Positions 1 through 10,900 of a stretch of 64,000 bases of DNA are shown here, one piece after another. A program made the translations under genes and the position numbers. Source of the DNA: Euptelea pleiosperma. Its lineage: Eukaryota > Streptophyta > Magnoliopsida > Ranunculales > Eupteleaceae. The notes beneath the pieces were generated by a model. The model worked only from the letters and a program-made list of their open reading frames with translations, was not told the origin of the DNA and did no database searches. Location of the stretch: assembly GCA_035048495.1 (NCBI GenBank), contig CM068544.1, forward strand, positions 12,022,138 to 12,086,137, in the 5' to 3' direction. Each line of letters opens with the position of its first letter. Position 1 is the stretch's first letter.

Positions 1-884
1 CCTTTTCTTTGTAAACCCATCAACCTAAAACCCAATCCAGCTACGAAGCATGATTGGCTACCCTTATTTTGAGATGGACAAAAGAGTAACTGATGTGGGT
101 GTACCGTGGAAAGAAAAGTAAGAAGAAAAAGACATGTGGTTCAGACTGAAAAGAATATATGAAAATAAAGTATGAAAAAGAGCTGAAAAAGCAATTGAGC
201 AGTCTCAGAAATATCGAGAAAAAGAGAAAAAATACAAAGGAAGAAAAGAAACAGAAACTTGTTTTACACTAGCAGGAAAAATACAAGAAAATAGAGATAT
301 CCTCTTAAGATCTTTGAAATCCTGTATCCCTTTATTTTTTTACACCTGACCTAAACCTCATTACAACTCAGGAAAGTCCTATTTGATTCTAGGATAGCAC
401 GATCATAAAATGTGGAGATTGGAGAAGGAGAAGATATAGAGTTTGATCTGACGTTCCCGAGTGAAGTGATATTCCAATCATGAGATCTTCTTATGTTAAA
501 AATATCTTTCCTTCAAATAAAACATATGTAAGATCTTTTGCCTCTTTATATTAAATACATCTCCTCACATATAAATTGAGAGAAAAGAAGAAGACCCTTC
601 TTGTGTGATTCATTTCTGAGAGTTTTACAAGTGAGATTTGAGGTCAAGACATAAGAACTTAGAGGTGATCTGGGAATCTTTACTGTCGGATGATAATTGT
701 TGTCCCACTAGAACTTACCAACTCTTTGCTAGCTTGTGACTATTTTTGCATCCATTCGATGATTTGACGAACTGTGTTTTCCCTGAGCTAATATAAAAAA
801 AGTGTATAGCATGTGCATAGCCCTTTTAAGCTCATTTCTTTCTCACTAATTGCCAAGGATTGGCAATATGTTGGTTGGGGGTTG
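1..884 (+). mobile_element. Athila-like internal 3' (post-pol) remnant
   Basis: This is the last part of the internal region of a plus-strand Athila-like element whose 3' LTR begins at 885. The first 80 bases align with the end of the conserved post-pol reading frame (compare 50640-50775 and the complement of about 15000) but carry an indel and stops. The rest is the AT-rich stretch that precedes the polypurine tract in all copies of this family. No intact coding sequence is present. The body of the element lies to the left of the window. Confidence 0.8.
849..884 (+). promoter_or_regulatory. Hairpin plus polypurine tract (PPT)
   Basis: A perfect stem (ATTGCCAA, loop GGA, TTGGCAAT; 849-867) is followed by a G-rich tract, TTGGTTGGGGGTTG (871-884), that abuts the LTR. 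In LTR elements the tract next to the 3' LTR primes plus-strand DNA synthesis. The same stem and tract sit in front of the LTRs at 14080 (complement), 46237, 48087 and 51588; in C (complement of 27963 onward) the stem has one mismatch. Confidence 0.8.
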
Positions 885-3800
885 TGATATTCGCTTAAAA
901 GTGCGTATTTTTCACTATTATCCTCTAAGAGTTATCACGTTATCTTACGTAAAACTACTTAATTTATCCCTTTTCTATGTAAGAGTCTCTTCCGTAGTGT
1001 AGAACACACTTTTCTGGATGAAATGGTATATTTGCATGCATTAAACACATTTTTAGAAGTCTAAATATTAAGCCGTTCTGATTAAGTCTCATTACGTGAT
1101 TTTTCTATCGCAGGAAACCCGAGTGGACAATTTCGATGAAATGTGGGCCCACAATCAACCTCTAGAACCAATAATCAAAGCTTAAATAGCCAGTGGGCTT
1201 AGGCAAGAAGATATAGACCAAGTGCGGGAAGAGCTAGAGGATTGAAAAGCTTGAGAGACAACCAAGAGAGAAGGAGAAAGAAGCCCCTCCAACGAAGAGA
1301 CTAAGGAGATTAAAGCTCAACCAACTAACACAAGATGAAGACCTGTTCAGTTGGTAGAGCTTGCAGAAGACCATGTCAAAGATCAGGGTTCAAGACCCTT
1401 TGCTAGCATTTTCTCTTTATTTATTTTTTAATATTTTCTCTCTCATCTCTCTAAATCATCTTTCTCTCTCTACTTTCAATATTAATCATCCGATCCTCTC
1501 CCTTCCCACAATAACTCTACCCTACGGCCTACCGTGGCTGATGTCCACCATCCGATGATCCCAATCCTAATGCTCACATATCCTACCCTAATCAGATCAT
1601 GTGATCAATCGTTCCTAGCCAGATCATTCATCAATCGTCGGATCATCTACCAAATGATCAAATCATTCATCATCAGAACCTCCAATCTTATAACCTCTTA
1701 ATCTAAAATCATCTGATCTGATCTGACGGTCAGAAATTTGGCATTGATAAGGGTCTATTGTAATGTTGGCCCACTGACCACTTACCAATGGTCTAATAGG
1801 TGAAACCTCACCTATCCTTCGAGCCCACGGCTTATGGCCTGCTCGAGGGCCTAGCATCCCTCGGGCCAACCCATCTAATGACCCACGGCCCTCAAAACTA
1901 TCAATCTTTATGTGGACCCCACTCATGATTCCTTGCGGATCCCACTTGGAAGTTATCCCACTGTTTCTAAAACCGTGGGAGAGAGAATATCTTCTCTCTC
2001 CATTCTATAATGGTGGACGGTTTTCACTATGGAAACAATCCCTATTGTATTTCCCTTTCTCTCTCTTAGATCCCCTCCCACTTATCCCTAGCCTTAGATT
2101 GAAATCCAACGGTTTGGGTTGTTTCTCAAAAAAAAAAAAAAAAAAACAAAACCCTTGACTTTTAAAGGATGGGAAGAGCACGATCTAGGTAGGTCCTCTC
2201 CCTTCTTCTTTTCCCTCCTCTTTTTCCCTTCTCCTTCATCTTCTCACCTCCTCCTTCTTCTCCGGCATGCCATCGCTGGCGAGGAGGTGGTGCGCCCTCC
2301 TCTTCCTCTCTTCCCTTTCTTCTTCTTCTTCTTCTTCTTCTTCTCCACGTTGCTGGACTGTGTGCCACTTCAACCAATGTCTTCACCTCCTCTGGCTACT
2401 GTAACTCCGGTTGCTGCCCACGAGTCTCCCTTCTTGCGAACCAGCAAGCAACGGTTGCTATAAGATCGCCTCCCCATCTCCATCTTTGTCATCTTCTTCT
2501 TCTCCTTCCCTTGCTCCTCCTCTTCGTGTTCTTCTTTTTCTTCCCCACCGTGAAGCTCGCCGGACTGGATCATCTTCTCCGGCGAGCTCTTTATTCACTC
2601 CGCCCGCTGCGCTCTCCACCTGCAACTCATTCAACAAACCCCAACGTTGCTGCCCTCCTGCTGGTCTACAACCCACACTGCACTTGCTATCCATTAGTGG
2701 ATGTGAGTTGCAGACAAGCAGTCAACCACCGTTCAACATCCAAGCTCCTCCTCCTTCACTGTGAAGCTAGTCTTCTCCACGCACAGCCACCTGCGATGCA
2801 CCACAGCAAGGCAACAATGATCTTCCTTGAGATCTGCACCATAGCAAACCGGTAAGCTTCTTTCCCTTCATCTTCTTTTCTCCATTGTCGGAGTTGCAGA
2901 CCTATAACTCCAGCCGCCAGCGCCTCCCTCACGGTATCTCACCTGGCTGCTGCGATACACAGCGCCTCTCCTTCCAACGCATCCATCTTCTCAGCCTTTT
3001 ACCTCTTCCTCCTCAGCCTGCTGGCTCCAGCGTCTTCACTCCGCATGCTATAGCAGCCTCCGCCTGCAACTCCGCCTGAAAAGGAACCAGCAACGGATCG
3101 GTTGCTGCAACATCGACGATCTCTCTCCTCCTTATCGTCTTTTTCTCCCACGGCTAGATCTTCTCCTCTCCCAAAACATTCACCACAGTCTCATTCTCCC
3201 TTTTTTCTTCTCTTTCTTCTTTTATTCTTCTTCTTCCTTATCTCATTCTCTTCTTCTTACCGGCCAGCTGGTTTGCAACAAACCGCCCTCCTCCACGCAC
3301 AACCCCATGTTGTGCATCACCGTCCACCCTTCAGAGAGACATCCAGCAACCACCAAAGTTGTAGGGCTGCCACGTGCTTGATCCACCAGTGAGCAATTGC
3401 ATCACATCACCATCATTCTTGATCGGTGCACCATCCTCCGCTCACCTCATCATCAAGACCCCCTCTCCTTGCAAGCCACCAAGCCAGCGGGTAGCCCCTT
3501 CTTTCTTGGCCAATCAAGTGACCGATAAGTCTTGGAAGGTGACTTCTTTCTCTTTTCTTGCTTTCCCTCTCTAGAATCTTCACCTTCTCTCTCTAAAATC
3601 ATTTTTTTCTCACTTACTAATCCATCTCTACTTTCTCTTTATCTCACCATTTTCTCTCTCTAGTTTTATTTCTCTCTCTCTAGGATCTCTCTAGTCCTCT
3701 TCTCTCTCTCTCTCTCTAGTTATATCTCTCTAAAAACTCTATTTCTCTCTCTAATTATCACCTTCTTTCTCTACCTCTCATTTTCTCTCTCTACCCTAAT

Positions 3801-4073
3801 CTCTCTTAAAGCTTTCTAGTTTAGTTATTTTTATTTTATTTTCATTGTAAGAGACAAGTTCGGTTAAATAAATATGATTTAATTATGATTGTGTTGCATT
3901 ATCTGCAATTTTCCCATCATTTTATGCTTTTCTTTGCGCTAACTAACCCTGAGTGCGGATCGAATATCCCTATACAATATCCAATATTTTGCAGGATTAA
4001 AACTCGGATAAATTACAAATATTGTTGGAATTAGGGTTTCCGTAATCAACGATGCGGAAAAATCCTACTTTCA
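885..4073 (+). repeat. Athila-like LTR, plus strand (3' LTR of the left element)
   Basis: 3189 bp, starting TGATATTCG directly after the PPT and ending CTACTTTCA, the family termini. U3 holds the tRNA-like block (1345-1400), an MSA-like TCCAACGG (2105) and a weak TATA-like TTTTAAAGG (about 2160). The core is CT-rich with TTC runs. A splice-donor-like CCGGTAAGC (GT at 2852) and an acceptor-like TTTTGCAG (ending 3994) bracket a CT- and AT-rich segment. Short frames in this region are low-complexity serine/proline translations, not genes. The 5 bases after the LTR are CTCGC; the matching left copy is outside the window. Confidence 0.85.
1345..1400 (+). other. tRNA-like block in LTR U3
   Basis: The D-arm-like GTTCAGTTGGTAGAGC (1345-1360) matches the D arm of plant tRNAs such as tRNA-Lys at nearly every base. 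Exactly 23 bases later comes a T-arm-like CAGGG TTCAAGA CCCTT (1384-1400), the spacing of a real tRNA. The anticodon stem pairs poorly and the acceptor stem does not pair, so this is not a working tRNA gene but a tRNA-derived segment that retains box A and box B sequences of a Pol III promoter. Confidence 0.6.
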
Positions 4074-4480
4074 CTCGCCATCCACACACTCGTCCTCCAC
4101 AGCAACATGCTCTCCAAATGATCCATCCACATCTGTAAGTCCACATCGGTATGAAACCGTGAGCTAAGCCCAGTAGTTGAACATGTGTTCAATGACCACG
4201 TTAATGGCATGTTATTCATTCTAGAAATATGCTAGCACATAAATTGATGTCATAAACCGGGGATCGAGTCGGACCAACCACTCAGATTTCTCGTGAGCAC
4301 ACATCTCATGATCTTCATCCCCATAGGCCCCACCAAGGGTAGTTGTCCCACCAAGGGTAACTACAGTTTGTTTTCTTAAGTTGGACCAACCATCGTTATC
4401 TTGGAACCTACATCAAGTTCTGTCCACATACATCCCTTCATACCAATTATCTTGGACCGACCACGATCATCGATTAAGCT
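4074..4480. other. Unassigned flank between two Athila pieces
   Basis: No coding frame or Athila sequence is recognisable. A short tandem repeat is visible (CCACCAAGGGTA twice, 18 bp apart, about 4333-4365). The style, with phrases such as CCGTGAGCTAAGCCC, recalls LTRs of other plant elements, but I cannot place it. It may be the pre-insertion DNA of the left element. Confidence 0.3.
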
Positions 4481-6572
4481 TTGGGTACATGCGTATGCCG
4501 CTTAACTGTGCACAAGTCATTGAGGAATTTGGCATAAGAAGGGATTTGCTTGATAGCAGAAAGGAATGGGATATTGATCTGGACGTCTTTAAAGACGTCT
4601 AAGATCTCTGAGAATTGCTGATCCCGCTTATCTTGGACAAGTCTATCCGGGAAGGGAGGCTTTACTCGACAAATGAATTTGCCTTTAGCCTTCGATTTTT
4701 ACACAGGGATATCTGATGTTGGTGCAGAGGTAGAAGAAGCAGAGGTAGGATTGGTATTAGCTTCCTCTGTACAAGTGATGGGTGCTGGAGATGGCACCGG
4801 CGGTGGTTGGACTCCCATGTCCACAGTTTTTCCAGATCGTAGGGTGGTTACAGCTTGCACCTCCCCTTGACACTTCTCATTCTGGCTTTGAGATTGAGAT
4901 CCGATCTCATATACTGCCCCTTTGGCATTTCCTTTAAGGTTGGTAATGGGTTGGCTAGAAAAGATCCCCTTAGCTTTCTCAGCTTTTAAGTTACCTAGAC
5001 GTTGCTCTAGACGAAGCATGGATTGCTGTTGCTGTTGCTCTAGGCGTTGCATAGATTGAGTAATGAGTTGAGCTAGAAGGTGCTTGATACCGGGTTTGGG
5101 GACCGACTGTTGGGGAGTAGCTAATGGGAGCTGAGGCACCAATTCGCGACTCGAGCTCATCGGGGCATTATAGTTATAGGCGGAAGAATTAGTTGGGACA
5201 ATCTGTTGGTTCTGAAAGTTCTGGGGAACTCTTTGCTGATTCTGAAATGTGCTCTGTTGTCCAGAGTATTGACCTTGTTGGAACTGCTGGTTCTGAGGAG
5301 ATGGGTACTGACTCTGCTGGTACTGACCCTGATTGAATTGCCTAGTGAGTTGATTGAACCCAGGAGGATACATGCCCTGAGGTTGACGTGGAGGTTGAGC
5401 TTGTGGTTGAGTAGACTGAGGCCTCCAAGAGAAGTTAGGGTGGTTTCTCGTGTCCGGATGATAAGATTGACTATACGAGTTCTGAGTGGGTGGTTTGTAT
5501 GTGCTGAAAGCACAAACTTCTTCCTGAAGAGGATTAGACCATCCTTCATTCAAAGGACAATGCTCAGTAGTATGGGAGGGTTGCAGACAGAGGGTGCAGG
5601 ATTCCATAGGGCCTCGTGTCCCACATGCATGACTGGGGTAGATTGTTGAGTAGGCTTTTGGACAGACACAGCCAGTGCCGAGACTGACTTGCTCAACTCT
5701 TGAATGACAGATCGAAGCTCAGTATCAGTTGTAGCATCATGTCCCTTGGTTGTCCTTTGGACCGAAGTGGTTCGACTAAACTCTGAGTCAGTCGTCCAAT
5801 GTTGAGAGTTTTCTCCTAACTCTCCCAAGAATTTGTATGCATCCGTCGGAGTTTGGTGCAGGAATTTTCCTTGGCACATTGACTCTACCATGGTCCGGGA
5901 CTCATCAGTAAGTCCCTTGTAGAAGACATGGACAAGATTGCCCTTGTCGATGCTATGGTGGGGGCACTTAGTCAGGTAGTCTTGTAATCTATCCCACGAT
6001 TCAAAAAATTTCTCATCGGACTTCTGTCGAAAGTCCTGGATGAGTTGCTTCATTTGGTTGGTCCGAGTCATGGGGTAGAATTTAGACATGAATTTGCCCA
6101 CCAACTCTTTCCAACTACTGATTGAATCAGCGGGTAAGGAGTAGAGCCAATCTGAGGCTCGGTCTTTGAGCGAGAATGGGAAAACTCGCAGACGCACATT
6201 GTCATCATCGAGGTTCTGATTCTTGAAAAGTAGGATGACATGTTGGAATTCCCTAATATGGGAATATGGGTCTTCTTTTAGGAGACCACGAAAGGTAGGC
6301 AGCATTTGGATCGTCTGCGGCCTGATCTCAAACTGTACCGCCGTAGTAGGTGGGAGAATAATGCAAGTGGGCGGATTAGCAGAGATAGGGGCGAACGTCT
6401 CAATAAGAGGTCGTTCGACTGCCATGACTACAAAGGTAGTAGTACTGGGGGAGGCGGATGGGGAAAGAGATGGGGAAGAATTCAGTAGAGGATCCACTGT
6501 AGGTACGTGATTCTCAGATCGAACCAAGCGTTTGTTCGGACGATTCCAAACGGGCATATGCGAATGAGGCAA
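4481..6572 (-). pseudogene. gag: Athila-like gag to protease-linker fragment (element A)
   Basis: This minus-strand copy of the gag region is nearly identical to that of element B (18091-21789). It begins like B with MPHSHMPVWNRP; the start conserved in all copies is MPVW (6557). The gag core lies at about residues 85-250 (KDRASDWLYSLP, MTRTNQMKQLIQDFRQ). A one-base deletion near 5610, relative to B, shifts the frame just before the zinc knuckle CTLCLQPSHTTEHC (CX2CX4HX4C), which is then read in the 4699-5607 frame together with the glutamine/proline-rich tail. A stop at 4699-4701 (CAG to TAA relative to B) follows, and the copy breaks off at about 4481 before protease. RT and integrase are absent. 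Gag would form the virus-like particle, but this copy cannot encode it. Confidence 0.85.
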
Positions 6573-8267
6573 GTTCTATACTTGGCAAAAAGTTGCCAGA
6601 GAGGAACACTATCCTAAATGATGCACACCAAGCACAGATAATCCTATTCTAAGCAATCAGGATATATTTTTAGGAATTATCTTTGTTAGTTTTGGGGCTA
6701 GAGTAGATTATGACAGTGGGCGGACCACTGGTTTATCTTTTAACCGCCGGACTAACTGTTTTGCACTCAGAGGTTCTCACCAGGCTACACTCTTCAGAGC
6801 GAATCCTTTAGTACTAACTCTAGTTAACAACAAGGCAATCCGAAGCCTAGACAGACGTGCGGCACAATGGCTGACTTAAGTACGTCCCAGACTAACCGGA
6901 TTGGTCAAGTGGATAAGAAGAGTATTCCCTCGGGTTAAGCTAGGGTTGATGCGTGTTCCTAGTCCACACGCAACTAACCGCCGAATAGTCCAAGATGCCA
7001 CGTCGAGCTCAGTGTACTTGAGTAGCAGGGACTTATGGGTGTGTTAGACAACAGGTACCCGCGCTCGTGGTCTTATTTCGATTGGATGTTAAGCGGGTTC
7101 GTTTTGAGTGGATTTTTCCTCGAACACCGGGCTAATTGGCTCTAATTCTTGATTATTTTTAATTAAATGGAGCTTTGGGATCAAATCAGTTGGAATGATG
7201 AGGTGGGTGATGAAATCCCACCAGTTTCAATTTGGAGCTGGGTCTGCTCTCTTAGAGTTGATTGATTAACGGCCACGCCACGCAAGTCGAAGAATATGGA
7301 TGCGAAAGCAAATAGACAAGCGGCAATGATTCACCCAACGGTGTAGTATCGCACTCAAGGCGAGGATAGAGACTTACCTCCCGTGGGCCACGCCACGGGG
7401 TCGCCTCCGTGGGTTAGGGAGGGGTATCCTAATGGGCTTGGGCCCGACTCCACCTCTTTGAGCTTTCGCTCCCTACCCACACTGGATTGTGTTCCTGCAG
7501 AAACAGTTAGATCGCACAGTCTAGGTATTTGGGATTCTATTTGGAAGATCCTTGCCTTTTTAGGGTTCACTGAACAAGCACTAGATTTAGGCAAGTTTTT
7601 GAATTAGTTTCCAAATTCGAGATGGGTTAAAATTTAGGAATTCCCATATTGGAAAATACCTAGATTGGAAAGTTTCTCGAACGGTGGAGATCTTCCAAGA
7701 AAGATTTGATTGCAAGATCCCTTATAATTTTGGGAAATTTTCCAAAATTGAAATTCGGCTAGATTTGGGATGTTTCCTTTTGCAGACTTTTCCAAATTCG
7801 AAAGATTTCTAAAGATAGAAATTCTTTTAAAGAGGAAACTTCTAAGAGGGGAAACCCTAATTAAGCAGAGTTTCAAGATTTTGGAATCTTTCCAAAAATC
7901 GTAAATCCTTGATTGGTGATTTCTAAAAATCTGCAGAATATAAAACCCTAATTTTTTGAATTTTGATTTTTTAATTTTTTTGGTAATTTTCACTTAATCT
8001 AGGGTTTCTAAAAAACCCTAGAACAAGATCTAGCAGTTATATGGAAAGCAGTAAAATTCTTAAATTATTACAAATTGCAGTCGGCCTTCCGAGGCATTAA
8101 AAATAGTAATTTAAAAACTGCTAAAAATCAACAAAAACAAAAAATAGAAAGTTTCCCGAAAAGGTCGGGCTGGCCAAATTGAGCAGCTTTTCGCTTCAGC
8201 AACTTTCCAATTCCGTCTTTACGTCCTTTTTCGCACTCCCGAACACCCGAGCGGCAGCGACGCCATT
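6573..8267 (-). mobile_element. 5' leader of element A with degenerate PBS
   Basis: Untranslated leader between primer site and gag, near-identical to that of B. It contains a short upstream frame (7355-7594, 79 aa, with RERKLKEVESGPSP also seen in C), a consensus splice donor GAG/GTAAGT (GT at complement of 7376-7377), a CTAAC branch-like site (about 6685) and an acceptor-like GCTTAG (AG at 6649-6650). The primer site is the complement of 8253-8265, TGGCGTCGCTGCC, two mismatches from the tRNA-Asp-type 13-mer. Confidence 0.7.
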
Positions 8268-9211
8268 TGAAAGTAGGATTTTTCCGTGTCGTTGAATCAG
8301 AAAACCTAATCTCAACACATTTTTAGAATCCGCTTCTTTGTTCACTCAAATCCTGTAAAAATCACAGGGTTGTACAGTGGCTCGTGTCGGATATCGTCCG
8401 CACTCGGGGTTAGGGCAAATAAGAACAATAATGACAGAAAATGCTTCAAATGAAGGATGGATGAGAGATCTAGGGTTGATTTTGAAACAAGCTTTGAGAT
8501 TGAAAGACTATTAGAATTATTTTAACGAAATGAACAATTAACTAGGAAAATAATGAAACAACTATACTCAAATAAACTCCATTCATTAAATAGAAAATGT
8601 CAATTACAAGCCTTGAATGAAACTATTGCAAAACAATTAAGGAAAACTAACTAGAAGGAATTAAGAGAAAGGAAGTTAGAGAGAGACTTAGAGAGAGAGA
8701 ACTATTCTAGAGAGAAAATAGACAAAGTGAGAAAACTCTAGAGAGAGAAACTCACCTTGAACTTACCTGAGGAGATTGGATCCGGCAGTAGAGGTTCGAC
8801 CAAGGATAAAATATGTGCACACGTGGGAGCACCATGAGGAGGGTTTGGGTTGATGTGGTGCTGTCCAAGGGGGTAGTGGCAGCGGCTAGGAGACGAGGAA
8901 ACGGCCTACAACTTGGTTGAAGTGTGAGCCGTATTTCAATTATTCTTCTCTTTTTTTTTATATTTGTTGCTCTTGGGGGGGAAGAGGACAACCTATAACT
9001 TCGATTGCTGGTGAAGTTTCAGACGACTTGCAAGGTGTTCAGTTGGGAGCGCATGGGTTTGCAAAGAGGTTGCAGGTGTTGTTGGTTCTTGCAAGGGTGG
9101 AGGCGCAACAGTGAGGATGATCGCCCGAAGAAGGATGCTGGGGAAGACGGTCTACAAGTGTTTTGCAGATCGTGTTCTTGAGAGGAGATTACCGGCGTTA
9201 GGGAGGAGCTA
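8268..9211 (-). repeat. 5' LTR of element A, proximal part
   Basis: Starts on the plus strand with TGAAAGTAGG directly after the primer site, i.e. the 3' terminus of a minus-strand LTR. It holds the U5 end, the CT-rich (here GAGA-rich) stretch and part of the core. It is interrupted at 9211 by the LTR of B, with AGCTA on the left and AGCTG on the right as target duplication. The continuation is at 11919 onward and, as a second copy, at 41904 onward. Confidence 0.75.
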
Positions 9212-10531
9212 TGAAAGTAGGGTTTTTCCGCGTCGTTGGTACGGAAACCCTAATCTCAACAATATTTATAATTTATCCGAGACATTTAACCTGTAAAATG
9301 GGCAATTTTGCATAGTGGCTCGTGTCGGATGTCGATCCGCACTCGGGATTAGTTGGATTAGCGCGAATAAGAACAAAAACTGACGGATCATCACAAGAAA
9401 TAATAGATAAAAACAAACTTTATCATTCAGTGATCAAATGTTTATTACAATGCTTGAATCGAAAATAACATATAAGAAGATAAACTAAAAAGCAATTTTA
9501 AAGAAGAAAATTCCAGAGAGAGTTAGAGAGAGAAAATGAAGTGAGGGAGTATTTCTAGAGAGAGAGAACTATCAAGAAGGCTATTCTAGAGAGAGAAACT
9601 ATGTAGCGAAGAGAGAAATAGATAGAGAAATCTAGAGAGAGAACTACCCTAGAGAGGGAAGGAGAAGGTTAGAGTGAAGAGAAGAGATTCACAGCTTACC
9701 TTGGAGAACTTACCCTTGCATGACCATGAGATGATGAGAGCACCGTTGCTTCCCGGAGTGGTTGCATGAGGACGATGTGCAAGAGGATCTGGTGAAGATG
9801 AGGAAGATGAGGGGTGTGAGATCTTGCTGTTTTGTTGCACGGTGGAGAAGGACAAGTGGGAAAAGGGGTGACGGCCTGATCTACAGTGTGGAGGAGATGA
9901 GACATGGAGGAGATCCTCCGGGCATTTGCAGGTGGTGGTGGACGGTGATGATGGAGTGGAGCATGGCCTTAGACACCGTCCGGAGAGTAAGAAAAACCGT
10001 TGATTTCTGGTTCGTGCAGTCCGTGAGGCAAGCTTTAATGGTGATGACTGGTTTGGGAAGGTGTTTCCCACGATGGTAGTGTAGCAGGCTGCCCTTTGAG
10101 ATGACACATAGTGGCTGCTTGCTGGGTGTAGAGAGTGGAGAGAGGACTGTTGTGCAATAGAAGTGTTAACGGCTTGGATAATGGAGGGAGGTGAAGAGAG
10201 TACCGACGGTGAGGCCTTCTTGCAAGCTGCAACAGCAGTTGGAGGGTGGATGAGCAGGACGGTGGAGAATGGAGGTGCTGTGGGAGGTCGCAGGCGATGA
10301 AGATGGAGGTGGTGCTGCGGTTTCCGGCAGCAATGAGCAGCAGTGATCGGCTGGAGTTACAGGTGAAGCAACCAGCTGGGAACCTTGGTAGACGGTGTGC
10401 TTCACGGTGTTAGGATGAGGGGCGTGTCGGTATGAAGATGTAGATGCAGCAGGCTTGGACGTGTTGAAGAAGAGGAGGCAGGAGACTCTAGGGAGAGGGG
10501 CTGCTGGACTGGTTGGGGGGGGCGGTGCCGG

Positions 10532-10720
10532 CCGGAGTTGCAGGCTGCAACTCCGGTAGAAGACGGTAATGACAAAAACGAAAATGAAGAAGAAGAAAAA
10601 GAAGAAGAAGAAGAAGAAGAAGAAGAAGAAGAAGAAGAAGAAGAAGAAGGAGAAGAAGAAGAAGAAGGAGGAGGAGGAGAACGAGGACCAGATGGCCGGA
10701 GTTGCTGCCTGCAACTCCGG
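10532..10720. repeat. Pair of CCGGAGTTGC palindromes around a GAA microsatellite
   Basis: Palindrome 1 at 10532-10556 has 12-bp perfect arms (CCGGAGTTGCAG, one central base, CTGCAACTCCGG). Palindrome 2 at 10696-10720 has 10-bp arms and a 5-base loop. A (GAA)n tract of about 75 bp lies between them. Long-looking lysine/glutamate frames here are translations of the microsatellite and not genes. Confidence 0.85.
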
Positions 10721-10861
10721 CAAAGATGGAGGAGGAAGAAGAAGAAGAAAAAAAGAAAAAAAGAAGAAAAGAGAAGAAAGAAGAAGGCGAAAAAGTGGGC
10801 AGAAGATTAGGGGAAGGAGAGGAGAAGAGGGGTTAGGGTTCGAACGAACCCCTATCCTTCT

Positions 10862-10900
10862 CCTTTTAAAGCTTCCCTATTTCCATTAATGGAAATAGGG
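10862..10900 (-). promoter_or_regulatory. Dyad and TATA-like box in LTR U3 (B type)
   Basis: A perfect 26-bp palindrome at 10875-10900 (half-site CCCTATTTCCATT) lies a few bases upstream, in LTR sense, of a TTTAAAA box. LTR E has the same arrangement (arms CCCTATTTCC and GGAAATAGGG at 43834-43859, then TTTATAA at 43863). The position and conservation suggest core promoter; transcription would run leftward. Confidence 0.5.

Noticed and set aside
1345..1400. Functional tRNA gene
   Set aside because: D and T arms fit, but the acceptor stem does not pair and the anticodon stem is weak; other copies have even poorer D arms.
10538..10889. Long Lys/Glu-rich frames over GAA tracts (also 12340-12585, 43890-44345, 55183-55401)
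   Set aside because: They are translations of trinucleotide repeats inside LTRs, open in several frames at once and without non-repeat conserved sequence.
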